From Branchiostoma floridae (lineage: Eukaryota; Chordata; Leptocardii; Amphioxiformes; Branchiostomatidae): DNA of 64,000 bases. Below, piece by piece: positions 1 through 10,620 of this stretch. The position numbers and the translations under genes were made by a program. The notes beneath the pieces were generated by a model. That model searched no databases. It was not told the DNA's origin and saw nothing but the letters and a program-made list of their open reading frames with translations. Position 1 is the first letter of the stretch. The number at the start of each line of letters is the position of its first letter. The DNA is taken from contig NC_049990.1 of NCBI RefSeq assembly GCF_000003815.2, positions 5,651,451 through 5,715,450 of the forward strand, given 5' to 3'.

Positions 1-230
1 TTGAAATGGACACCACGTTGTGTGAAAATGACAGACAACTTGATTGGGATAAGAAATATATGAAGAGAAGCCAATTTGTAAGATAATAGCTTGTTGTTCT
101 CCTACAAGGCTATAGAACACCGTGCACTTTAAAAGGACACCCTTTCACGTGGGGTTGGTATCGGATTTCAATGTCGTCATCAATTTTGCATTGTGAAATC
201 GACACCACTTTTGTGAAACTGACAGCGGCG
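1..230. repeat. imperfect ~190-bp duplication
   Basis: A segment of about 38 bases at the window start (containing gacaccac followed by gtgaaaatgacag) recurs at 191-229 with a few changes. A weaker partial match (ggacacc then tcacgtgg) lies at 128-152. This is a degenerate tandem duplication of the type seen throughout the window. No coding potential is visible, and the array probably continues to the left of the window. Confidence 0.6.
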
Positions 231-1899
231 CAGAATGTCACTGCTTAGCCTTGGGATCTACACCTGCGTTTTCTGTATAGATGTATGTGTGGAACGTTTA
301 GAGGCTCTTCAAGACAAAGACGTCTCAATACTCAGTTTTCAGTCTTATAATTAAGGAAACGCGTTGAAAGATCTGAAGGCCTCTAGGGCTCGCTTTTATA
401 CAATTATCGCTGAAGTTTGTTATCAAACGTTTGTGATCATTTATAGTTTCATAATTTCGTTCATTGTGGCTTAACGTCTTTTGGGCATTGATTCTACATC
501 TTCCTATGTACATATTATGATAATTTTCCATGAAAACAAACTGGTACGAAGTACAAATAGTCCAAAAGTGACGTTCTCTTCAGAAGGAATGGAAAATGTG
601 TCAGCATGAGAAAAGACAGCGGTTGAGAACTAGTATTACGGCGATTATGATGATATTAGCGTCATATTATGTCAGTAAAAGTGTTGATATAAATGACCTT
701 TCCGCAAGTAGCAGCCATGTTAGAGTAGAAATACGGTTGTATAACGAGACACTTTATATTTATTGAAAACCACGTATTTACAGTGGGCAATATTGCGGCT
801 GCGTAGTTGTAAGTAAAGAACCACGCTACACATTCATTAACAAACCTAAAGAAATTATTCCCGAAGTATAGAACTACGGAATTCCAATAACCTTATCATA
901 CCCTTGGTGCATAATGTTTAGCAACGTTTAGCAAAAAAATGTTTTTGAGCAGGGCGCATAAATTTGAGTATGGTTAAATAATCTATTTTATGTCGTGTTT
1001 TCAGTGATAATCGTATTCATGGTAACGTCCAATTGTTTGTGAAACTTGCAAACAAAATAAATGATACACGAAAGGCTAAACTTGAAGGTTACAATTTATT
1101 AGAAAAAGGTTACCGTAATTCATTTTATTGCCATTATTCTGTTTCAAAAACATTTTGCTTACAAAAGAACAATGGAATTATATGGTAGACATTTATTGAG
1201 TAGGACAAGTGCGTGTCCATCTTATTCACTAGGAAATCTATTCGTGCTTTTCCTTCTCTTTCAAAGAAAAGTCTGGTTTGTATCAAATGTGAACCATACA
1301 CAATAGCGATAAAGTTAACATGAATAGGTTGTACTCAACAAACCATAAAACAACTTGTAAAAGGTTCGAGTAAAGCTAAAATATCACTGTGTTTTGGAAG
1401 CGTAGGTTTAGAACAAAACCTCGCAAGGCTAAAACAGCAAGCCTTGTACTTTTTTGTGAAAAATCTTACAACCATTGAACTTGACATTCCCATATTTCCT
1501 CTGAGAAAAAGGTTACCGTAATTCATTTCTAAAATCGAAATTACTATGCTTTTGAATGCTTTTAGTCCTGTCTTGTTCAAAAGCCCCAATGGACAGCCGT
1601 GTCCTTGGCGATGAAGTCTGGTGCAACCAGAGCACCTTTTTACTTCAAACTAAATCGTTTGATGGCAGACATCTTGTTGTGAACAGACCATTTAATTCCA
1701 TTTAGTAAGAGTTGAAAGGACAGTGGGTTCCACTTCACTCAACATTAATTTTCTTTTGCGAAATTGACGTCGTCTTGTTGAAACGAGCGATTATGGTCTT
1801 TGAATGTACCAAAACAAATTTGCAGCGATATTGTCAAAGAAAAATTGTGGAAGTTGTCTGTTCTTGAATAGGTTTGAAACGTTGCTATAGGTGAAAAAA
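231..1899. other. AT-rich intergenic DNA with a small dispersed duplication
   Basis: No gene is recognisable. A 24-base word containing ggttaccgtaattcattt occurs at about 1102-1125 and again at about 1504-1527, so part of this stretch was duplicated over roughly 400 bases. Open frames here are short and unstructured, with no splice-site pairs that stand out. Confidence 0.6.
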
Positions 1900-2200
1900 A
1901 CAATGGTTAGACCTGACATCCAAAGATATCATAATACATATCCACAGCGAAGACATAAAAACATTGTGTTATTTCAAAATATGAATATCGTTTTTAGTAT
2001 GATTTTAGATACATAGTTTTTCTATCAACCCACGTGACAGTCATGTGACATTCCATCTGACCTGACACGCGAAAAACATCATAATCCATAGAGGCACACA
2101 TGGTATCATTTCAAAACATATATGCAATTTTTTTAGACAAAAATCCACATCTTGTTGCCATCTGAAAAATATCAGTCTAGAGCGTAGTGACATCGACTAT
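1900..2200. repeat. degenerate duplicated block
   Basis: Similar phrases occur in two successive blocks: a cat-cataat run, a tttcaaaa-cata run, an nttttagac/gat run and a tctatcaac run. This suggests an old tandem duplication with a unit of about 140-150 bases. Some wording also recurs near 5270-5560. It is too decayed for exact boundaries. Confidence 0.35.
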
Positions 2201-3179
2201 TTTCTATCAACATCACTAAACAAAGGTTGGTGTATCACCCAAATATGTTAGTACCGGGTTGCACCAAGTCCCGTGGTGACACGGTCACCCAATTGTCGAC
2301 ACCAAAACACATGGAAAACAACGTGGAAAAGATTGAGTTCCGCTGTGCGTATAATGTACTCCCGTCCGAGGTCGTTAATATTGTTTTGTCAGTGGTGACA
2401 GTGCCTAGTGTTTGGTCAACAAGGGTGAGATTAGGGACCTGAAACCGGAGGTGTCGAACTGTCCCGTGAGGGGGTGGGTTCTTTTTATCCAGACCAGTTC
2501 CTCTGGGTTTGTCAAAGCGATGGAGATTTGTCCAAGGATTAGTTGACGTTGTTTAAAGACACGTTTCGCGGATTGGATCACCCCTCCCCGTGGATTTTAA
2601 CAAATAAGCTGGGAGAAACTCAATAACGTTAGCGCAGTAGAAAGATTCGGGAGAGCGTTTTGTAAACCTGTTTTGTTTCTAAATAAAAGAGTCGATGTTG
2701 TGAGCCAACAAGCTCGTTTTAGTGCTTCAAAGTAATAAAGAGCGACCTTCAAAACGCAGCAAGCAAACAGAAGAAAAAGAAATTAATCTACTATGCATCT
2801 TTTCGCTTAAGTGTATGCTTTTAATGATGAGTCCTGTGTATTTTAAAGGCATTTAACCAGCAACAACATTCAGGTAATAATTACATCCGATAGAAGACCC
2901 AGTGACCCGGAAGTATTTGCATATGAAGAAATTAATACGTCCGATTTTAATAAAACATTTCTCATTGAATGACAGTATAGTTTTAAGGCGTTAAACGCAT
3001 GTATGGGTAGTAATTACAATAGATATGAAGTTTTTTTTCAATTGTCAGAATGTTGAAAAAAGCTATATTCATCTTTATCTGTTTTTATAAATCACACACT
3101 TCTCTCGTCTTAAAATACATGTTAATGAGTTTTTACCTTACGCAGCTGTATGCTGACATTACATATATGAACTTTTAGC
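2201..3179. other. intergenic DNA, nothing recognised
   Basis: Mixed-composition DNA with short open frames that resemble no known protein. The 71-codon frame at 2227-2442 has no domain signature. No repeats or RNA genes were recognised. Confidence 0.5.
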
Positions 3180-3680
3180 CCTCCTTTATAATAATGATAT
3201 TCATAAGACCCCTCGCGGCTGCCCGCAATCCAGGCCAGTTACCGCACACAGCTCCCCCGGGCCTGCTTCTCCAGTATCGAGCGTACATAGCCACCCCGAC
3301 ATAAAACAGAGTCCCAGGCCCGGTAATAATCACTCCACACAAAATCCAATATCTCCCGCGACCCATCAGTGCCGCACCTCAGGCCCAGCTGCGCGGCGGG
3401 GGCAACGCGCGATAGCCCCGCCGGCGATCGATGGGCCACCGCGGGGACCCGACCAGCTCGACCCCGCTCAATTATCCCCGTAATTACGCCTCAAATGCAA
3501 CTTGATGACTGCGTGATTGTCAAACGATTATGACTCTCCCGCCCGGCCTCGCTTTAACCTCGCAAGCGCCGCGCTTTACGTTTTTATTGAGTCGCTCTGT
3601 CATGGCCGCGGCGGGCATGGGAACGAGTGCGCCGCGCGGGGCTGAGACATAGTAACAACCCTGGGAACGACTTTCAGACG
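3180..3680. promoter_or_regulatory. GC-rich repeat-free island, candidate enhancer
   Basis: This block contrasts sharply with its AT-rich flanks: it is CpG-rich, of mixed complexity and repeat-free. It contains a homeodomain core TAATTA at 3481-3486 followed closely by GCGTGATTG and TCAAACGATTATGAC wording. Predicted peptides on both strands overlap each other in different frames, as expected of GC-rich non-coding DNA. The island lies about 34 kb upstream of the SoxB1 gene. An enhancer role is inferred from texture and motifs only; a first exon of an unseen transcript is an alternative. Confidence 0.35.
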
Positions 3681-3959
3681 ATATTCTCGTCAGTTTTGTG
3701 GAACCGAGCGCTACACTAGGTTCTGGGTGTGTCTGGATGCTATACTCCTGGTCGATAATTAATGATTTATGGAGTAATTACACACGATGAGTCACAATGG
3801 AGTGCTGTTCTATCATTGTCTGCCCTCCATCTCTTTTCCCGGTTGTTTAAAAGACATCCAGCAATTTCATTGATTTTTCTAAATGTCCACTTCGTGCACT
3901 CAGACGATTCAGATTTAGTGAAGGCACGGGACACCCATAACTAACGTTTTACAAACCCT

Positions 3960-4710
3960 TTTGGTTGTACTCGTATGCATATCATCGGCGGACAGCTTAC
4001 GATGTTGTTATGTTGTCACAGGGACAAGAATTAACGGGCGGGATTTGGTATAACAGCTCTTTCCAGACATCGAAAATTCGGCTTTTATGCGCGGAAAACC
4101 ATTTTCGTTGTACCTGTATGCAAATTATTACCCAACAACTCACGATGTTGTTGTTTTGTCACAGAAGGCCCAGAATTAATGTACGGGATTTGGTATGAAA
4201 TACAGCTCTATCCAGAAATCGGAAATTCGGCATTAATACACAGATTGGGAAAAAGCGACACGGGATGAATGAGCTGGATGGATGGAAAACCATCTTCGTT
4301 GTACCTGTATGCAAATTGTTACCAAACAGCTGAAAATACTGACATTAACGATTCAACTAATCTCACATCATGTTGTTGTCTTGTCAGAAGGCACAGAATT
4401 AACGGGAGGGATTTGTTATGAAATACAGACATCGGAAATTCGGCTTTAATACACGGATTGGGAAAAACCGACACGGGATGAATGAGCCAGGAGCAGATGA
4501 AAATTAAGTGTATTGGAATCATTCCCATGCAATGATGCGAGAGAAAAACATGCTGTTGTTGTGTTGTCAGGGGACGGGGGAGAGGGGTGGGCGGGTGTCG
4601 GGGTAAGAATTAACGACTGGGATTGGGATGAAATACAGCTCTTTCCAGACATCGGAAATTCGGCTTTAATACACGGATTGGGAAAAACCGACAAGGGATG
4701 ACTGATCCGT
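3960..4710. repeat. four-copy degenerate tandem repeat
   Basis: The phrases tgtacctgtatgcaaatt, gatgttgttgt-ttgtcag, cagaattaacggg, gaaatacag, atcggaaattcgg, ttaatacacggattggg and cgacacgggatgaatgag recur in the same order about four times (from roughly 3965, 4115, 4300 and 4530). Unit length varies between about 150 and 240 bases because of internal gaps. The open frames in this stretch are by-products of the repetition. The fourth copy holds the G-rich tract at 4570-4603. Confidence 0.8.
4570..4603 (+). other. G-quadruplex-type tract
   Basis: Six runs of at least three G lie within 34 bases: 4570-4573, 4576-4580, 4584-4587, 4589-4591, 4593-4595 and 4600-4603, with loops of 1-4 bases. This satisfies the usual G3+N1-7 pattern with runs to spare. 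The earlier repeat copies around it lack the G-rich insertion. Confidence 0.6.
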
Positions 4711-4852
4711 GCGCGCGTGTTTAATCCCCGGGTCGTTAAACCCGTGATGTACGGCGGGAGCGGTGAGTGGTAGTTTGGGAGCCATTGTCCCGACAATCTC
4801 CGCGCCACAGGAGCACCCCCGAGAATAATTTGCCCCACTTTGTACGGACCCG

Positions 4853-5340
4853 TAATAAGATACACTTAATAGATGGCTGCTCCGGGCTTTGTCCCCTTCT
4901 CGTTGTATTATGCTGAGGAAAAATTTGTATTGTACCGAGTGAAAGAAATGAAAGAAACATCCTAAAACTAGTTTTTGTGATAAAATTTATCTTCCGACTT
5001 TACTGCTTATAATAAGATACACTTAATAGATGGCTGCCCCAGGCTTTGTCCCCTTCTCGTTGTATTATGCCGAAGGAAAAATTTGTATTATACCGAAGGA
5101 AAAATGGAGAAAACATCCTATAACAAGTAACCTAGGTTTCGTTTTGTCGTTTTTGTGGTAAAATTTATCTTCCGACTTTGTGAATGATATGTTTCATATG
5201 ATCATACACACTTGATAGACGGTTGCTTCTTTGTAGCCTTCTTCCGGCATTATGACTTTTATGTATTTACGGTTCATGCCAAAAATATCAAGAAAACACT
5301 TTCAAAACAAACTTCAGTTTTGTGAAAGGGGTCGGATCAT
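4853..5340. repeat. two- to three-copy tandem repeat
   Basis: The unit beginning taataagatacacttaata at 4853 recurs at 5010, a period of 157 bases, with high identity through ccccttctcgttgtattatg to aaaatttatcttccgac. A third, more diverged copy starts near 5201. No gene is present. Confidence 0.85.
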
Positions 5341-6949
5341 AAAATATACTTTTTGGTAGATTTTTGCGCGTAAAATTTGTAGTCCTGTTTTATGAAGAAT
5401 ATGCTTGATATGTGCATAGGATTAGATATGCAAACATCGTTTTACACGCTCCAATGGTCGGCTTCTATTGAAACATCGCCAAATCCTGTCAAACCATTCA
5501 AAATTTGATTATCCTATCAACCTATCTGAACAGTGACGTCACATTTTTGTAAAGCAAATCATTAGGAAAATTTGTTTGAAATTCTAAAATCAACGTTTGA
5601 AATAGTCACACAAAAATTGACTTGCAGTCATTCTCATGCAATCATATGGGAGAAAAGCCAAAAATTATTTTCCTCTAAATACTTGAATAGCTCCGTAACA
5701 TGGTAAACAATCTCGAGTTTTCTTTTTTTTTTTTTTGTTATACCCCAATTAAAAACGGGTAAACAATCTTCAGAGTTGTGCATCTATCTGAGGTATTGGT
5801 CTTGTTTTGAGAAATATTACATTGTCAAGTTGGATGCCACCAACACGTGTAATTTCCCGGTTCAACCATACAAGGAAAATCCTGTTTTCCGTGTCCAAAA
5901 CCCGGCACTTTCTCTCGCCCACGCCGCGTGGTGTATCAAAGAAGCTTTCATCCAGCTGAAAGATGAAAGCCCCTTGGTGTATCTGATATCTTGTCTGTGG
6001 TTGCTGCACGCTGTCATGTGAGCACCGTTCAGCACCAAGGAGAGTGCCGTACGGTACGTCCTGCAGCCAAATAAGCATTTCACCGATGTTGAGGTGTTCT
6101 CAACATTGACTAAGGTTTGGACAGCACCATTCGGTAAAAAAAGTCGGTCTAAAATGTGTATTAGAGTACTAGCCATATATCGTACTTAGAAACAATTTTC
6201 GTGTTGACTACGCACTGTGCCAAAATGGCGGATGCTGGGGAGGCCGCGCGTTTTCGACATAAAGTTTCCTGCCCGACAGTGGTACAAAGTTTCACGGTCC
6301 TCTGGTATATATTCTTGAACAACTTTCTACTCAATGGTGTTGTCCAATTCCCAGGCAGAGCTTAGAGCACTTTAGAAGTTTTCCGTGATTTCCAGATGAT
6401 ATTGGGTTAATGGGGAGGGGGGTGTGATTTTTAGATGAATACCACACATGGTACTTTTTCCCGTGATGTTATTAGGGAATGTACGTCATGGCTGATAATT
6501 GAGTTGCATCATAATTTCTTGTTAATTGTTGGCACAGCACTGTTTATACGTTACGCTATTCCTTGCTGAAATCAAAGACTTGAAACTTTTGTCTGCCCCC
6601 CCCCCCCCCCTCTCTCTTTCTCTATTCACTGTCTCTTGTTCTCTTGTGATTTAATGAGAGACTTTAAAAAATGGAAATCCCGTCCGCAAAGTTAAGCGTA
6701 GATTTAACACACCGTGAAAGAATGCACTTTGGTAGTTTGCTCCAAGTCTAAAAACGGAAAAGACTCTTCGGTTTTGTACCATATATCATGTATAGCTTCC
6801 GACAGTCATAGGTTCAATTTTTTACAGGGACAACTCTTGGGTTTCGTTTCAGATGGAAATTAAATTAAGCCCTGTTTCTATGCATTCGAATGTAGCTGCC
6901 AAGAGTTTCATATTCACCCTCTTTCTCCTTGCCTTCACAAAACATGTCC
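5341..6949. other. intergenic DNA with homopolymer runs
   Basis: No gene is recognised. A T14 run lies at 5723-5736 and a C15 run at 6596-6610, the latter followed by a short TC-rich tract. The overlapping frames at 5770-6176 on both strands are about 100 codons or shorter, show no domain, and look like chance. Confidence 0.5.
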
Positions 6950-7300
6950 TTCAGAGCGCTAAATACGCGCCCTGCATTTACTTAAAACTCGGCGGCGTTT
7001 AGTTTTGTAAAGCAGGCCATTTTCCCTTCTTTGGAGCGCCTTTCTCCTGCTCCGTTGCTAGGATGGGAACAATTTCAAATCTGACCCGGCCGACCCGATC
7101 CTTTGATGCCAAATTTCGGCTGATTACGGGGTGTATAAACTCTTTGACGACTCTTTTGTGCGCGCCGATTTCCATAGCTGGACCTCCCCGAGCGAAATTG
7201 TGTCCGGACCTATGATTATGTTGGTTTTGTACAGGTTGGGTAATAATAAATCGCTCTGTGCAGGTGTTAAGCGAGTCTCGGTAATTTTTCATTCCATATT
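6950..7300. promoter_or_regulatory. repeat-free island with SOX- and TCF-type sites
   Basis: GC-balanced, non-repetitive sequence between AT-rich flanks. It contains a SOX-type AACAAT at 7068-7073, a TCF/LEF-type CCTTTGAT at 7100-7107 (minus-strand ATCAAAGG), a second TCTTTGA at 7141-7147, and CTTTTGT nearby. SOX plus TCF inputs are common in SoxB1 enhancers of other animals, but the assignment here is inference. Confidence 0.35.
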
Positions 7301-8700
7301 CCGTCGGTGAAACGCAGACTGTGCTTTACGTGAGTGTAGTAGAGAGGCTGCGTTGTTTTCCCCGACCTAGCCTGCGCTCGACGTGGCTTAAAACAGGTAT
7401 GTTGGAATGATACGATAACGTTTTGTTTAGACTTTATGGAGAGAGAGATAAAGAAAACGTCCCTCGTCAAGTTCTTTTGTTGTTGTAACTCGGTAAAACG
7501 GAGTGATTACTAAGGATTATCCCTCAGTAGCTGGGTGTATTGTGATGTAGTTGTGAGGCATGCAGTTATACTATGTCTGGACTTGGGCGCTATAACGCTT
7601 CACATACCAGATATAAGTTTGTTTTTTCTTATGTAACGTTAGTGTGTTTGTGTGTAAGACTAAGAGCTAGTTTTGTCAATTGATGTAGACTTGCTTTGTT
7701 TTCTTCTTTAGCGAAAAAACATGGTTACGCTATGGATCTCTATTGCTGACTATCTAATAGGATATATTAGACTTCACCAGCGATTTTTTACCAGCGATTT
7801 TTTTTCAGTTTACTGTGAAAAACTTAAATGTGATAAATAGTGCATGGGACTAGTCTGTCACATACATTTAGGAATTCTGCGAAATCATGTGCGAATTTCT
7901 TGGGTTACGTCCAAAGCCAAGTAATCAAATAAATGAAATACTTTCAAGGTATCTAGATCTGCCACATAATATGAACCGAAACTAGATAATTTAGGGGAAA
8001 AGAATTTTCGAGAACATATTACGCAAAAACAAAGTGTTTAAAGCATTCCTCATGAAATAGAAAGAATGTATTTTCCTCAATGCCTTGTCGGGATTCAGTA
8101 TTCAATATTGACATTCAGGGCCTTTGTTTGTGTTGTAGTCTATTATTTTACCCAGCCCATTGAGCACGCGGGTTTTGTTAAGCGAAGTGGGACATATTGT
8201 ACCTTTATTCTTCCGTCTGTTTTCAAAGTCGGGCGTTGACCCCGAGGTCACCAATGAAAGGCCCAGCTGTCTCCGCTCCCTCGTGCCGAAACCACGCCCC
8301 CTTCCCTCCCCTCAAATTACTGCAGCACAGCCACAACCTTTCCGAATTCATAGCCTCCTTCATAGACTTGCAGAGAGTAGTGAATGTGTTTCATTTTTGT
8401 GTGTGGTTAGGTCCCTGTCTTATACGCCATACGACAGTTGCGACTGAAAATTTGGGACATTCTAGGGACTGGTAAATTAAGATAAGGCCCTATCTCAGAA
8501 ATCGCGGATTTGTAGTTGTTGACACAGTTGAAGTTATACGCACTAAGGGTTTATTGGTCTTTGAAAAGTTCTGAAATACCTCAGTATTGTCATAAGAATC
8601 TCACGAAGTGGCTTTTGCTTTTGGTCTGTGTGTTTCGGAATGAACACTTCTCTATAGCATAGCACGTCGTTCGTTTTCCCGTTGATGCTGATCTACAAGT
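7301..8700. other. intergenic DNA, nothing recognised
   Basis: AT-rich sequence with short, featureless open frames. A moderately GC-richer patch at about 8150-8350 carries two overlapping frames in different phases and no domain. The last bases (tctgctttggagatta, ending 8715) resemble the terminal motif of the inverted-repeat family described further on. Confidence 0.45.
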
Positions 8701-8713
8701 CTGCTTTGGAGAT

Positions 8714-8909
8714 TAACGTCACATTTCCAAACCGGGGCCCGGCCAGGCCGCTTTCGGGAATGAAAAGTATGACATCAGAGACATCAGACTAGACAAGACG
8801 TAAAGAGAATAGTTGTGGGCATTATTTGCGTATATTTTTTACGTACACATTTCTATTTTTCGTTTCCACAAACAGCCCGGCCGGGCCCCGGTTTGGAAAT
8901 GTGACGTTA
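8714..8909. mobile_element. short inverted-repeat element with 35-bp arms
   Basis: The left arm at 8714-8748 (starting TAACGTCACATTTCC and ending in a GC-rich block) matches the reverse complement of 8875-8909 at 34 of 35 positions. The 196-bp unit has an AT-rich core and no ORF, so it is a MITE-like non-autonomous element. No convincing target duplication is visible. Its left end overlaps a copy of the TCTGCTT-GGAGATTA end seen in other elements here, and another element starts 27 bp to its right. Confidence 0.75.
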
Positions 8910-8936
8910 TCCTAAACAGACCTACATGACCTGTCA

Positions 8937-9159
8937 TAGTCTCTACCAGACTCCCACTTGGTCGAATAGTAATAGTAATAGGGAAATTTGGCCAAGTTAG
9001 GAATAAAAGTCTAGTAGGAGTTAATTGACCTAGGAGTGAACTGACTGGCCGACGGAAAGCTGGAAAGACTGCAAAAGACTGACTGAGATCCCATGGCAAC
9101 TTATTTGGCCAAATTCTTTTCTTTTTTTTCATCCAGCTGTCACGTCTGCTTGGAGACTA
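8937..9159. mobile_element. non-autonomous TIR element, family A, full length
   Basis: It begins TAGTCTCTACCAGACTCC and ends with the reverse complement of TAGTCTCCAAGCAGACG, so the two ends share only the first 7-8 bases. Flush flanks are gacctgtca (8928-8936) and gtcctgtca (9160-9168), a 9-bp target-site duplication with one mismatch. Its interior (tcctactag, cttggccaa, tttgcagtctttccag) recurs at 28.4-28.7 kb and partly at 54.5 kb. There is no transposase. A 9-bp duplication suits Mutator- or Merlin-like superfamilies; this assignment is tentative. Confidence 0.85.
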
Positions 9160-9239
9160 GTCCTGTCAGTTGCCATCTAGTTAGGCAGAATAAATGTCCC
9201 TTGTCACGGCTGACTGACTCCACACAGAGATAACACGGC

Positions 9240-9480
9240 TAAGCAATGCATCGTGGGACAAAAGACGGGGATGTGCTCCGAATTTAAAGATGGCGCCGTA
9301 TACAAAATCAGTCAGACTTCTTGTCTATCAAACATATATATGAGCGCCCGCAAAGACTGACTCCGGGGCACATGTGCCCCGCATTTTCATGGGAATCCTT
9401 TCTTTCCCCGGTTCAAAGGCCTGAAAGGGTTTCCTTTCTTCCTTTGGTAGGTCCTTTTTACCCGGAGGGTTGAATAGAAT
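9240..9480. promoter_or_regulatory. island with a perfect 18-bp palindrome
   Basis: Repeat-free, GC-balanced DNA. It contains CGGGGCACATGTGCCCCG at 9364-9381, a perfect palindrome with a CATG centre inside the E-box CACATGTG, and a YY1-like AAGATGGCGCC near 9290. It could be a bHLH or p53-family-like target (each half misses the p53 consensus by one base). The regulatory role is inferred. Confidence 0.35.
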
Positions 9481-10139
9481 CCTTTCACGAGAAGTTTCTT
9501 GTTGACGCGCGGCTACAATTCAATACTGATTTCTGCCTCTTCTCACGAAAAGGCTTGGGGTACTCACCATTCAGCGCACTCACCAACGCAGAGCCTCTTT
9601 AGCAAGCCCGTATTTTGCCTGCTACGATGCACAATAATAAATGATTCTCGCTCGATGCCTCTCTCTTTTGTTCCCGCATCAACCCGTTCCCTTTGAAGAG
9701 GTTTTCAGACGAAACAAAAGGTACAAACTGTTGTATGTCCGAACGCGGAGCCATTAAGTAAATGGAAATCAATCCCTCTCCTTGACGGGCCTATAGAGTC
9801 AGGCCAGTCTTGCTTTGTGTGCTGGAAATCTGGAGGGAAATTCATTGTATTAAAGGACCTGCAGCACACACTAGGTCTGATGAATGGTGCCTAAGCTTTT
9901 TGTCGCTACCTTTACAATTTGAGACAAAAACGGGTTATTGAAAAAGAATGCCCAGTTTTTGTTGGAAGAGCGCGCACAAAAGCTCATGTCGCATTGTGCC
10001 AAGAGCCATCTGCCCAGCCAACAATACTGCCAAATTATCCCCTCTGTCTTTACCTCACAAAGCAGTCCTATTTTATTATTGCTCGTACGGTGCATACGAT
10101 TGAAATTACTAGGGGGTTTTTGTTCAGCATCATAGTTAT
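9481..10139. other. intergenic DNA, nothing recognised
   Basis: Several short frames overlap on both strands around 9870-10150 without any domain signature. No repeats were recognised. The sequence grades into the CpG-rich block that follows. Confidence 0.4.
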
Positions 10140-10620
10140 TACTCTGTAGTTGTGGAGACGGCCTGTCTCCGCTCTTTGTGCACTAGTCCTTTTTGGAGCA
10201 AGCTTGAGAAGAAATAGGCGTAAAAGGCAACCTTTCAACCAGAGTGGGGGAACGCTTTTCAAGATGCTGTGGGCCGTACACAAAACCTCCTCGGCGCCGA
10301 GCGGGCTTAGCGTTCCAGGCGGGAGGCAGAGCGATGTGCGCGGGGGAAGGTCCGTGCGGCACACCGCTGGTGTGGGTTCACGAACGTAAGTACGTCGTTC
10401 TTGCTACAGCAGGTAGCGCTGGCTGATTTACCTTTAAGTTGCGGCGGTGCGCTCCTACGTCATTAAGGTTGAGGGTACGTGAGTGTGCGCTACCGTACAG
10501 GGGGCGCAGGGCAGTGGGACTGCGTGCCAAGCCTCCGCTATCCCGCCTGTAATTACTGTACTGGTATATGGACCCGGCCGGTGGGCGTTGTTTATTACTT
10601 TATACCTGGGCTGTAGGACT
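10140..10620. promoter_or_regulatory. CpG-rich island, possible promoter
   Basis: A CpG-dense stretch that includes the 12-bp palindrome CTCGGCGCCGAG (10290-10301). A near-consensus splice donor (GTAAGTAC) starts at 10386 on the + strand immediately after the densest part. This combination would suit a first exon plus donor, but no upstream core promoter element was identified and no partner exon is proven. It could equally be an enhancer. Confidence 0.3.
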
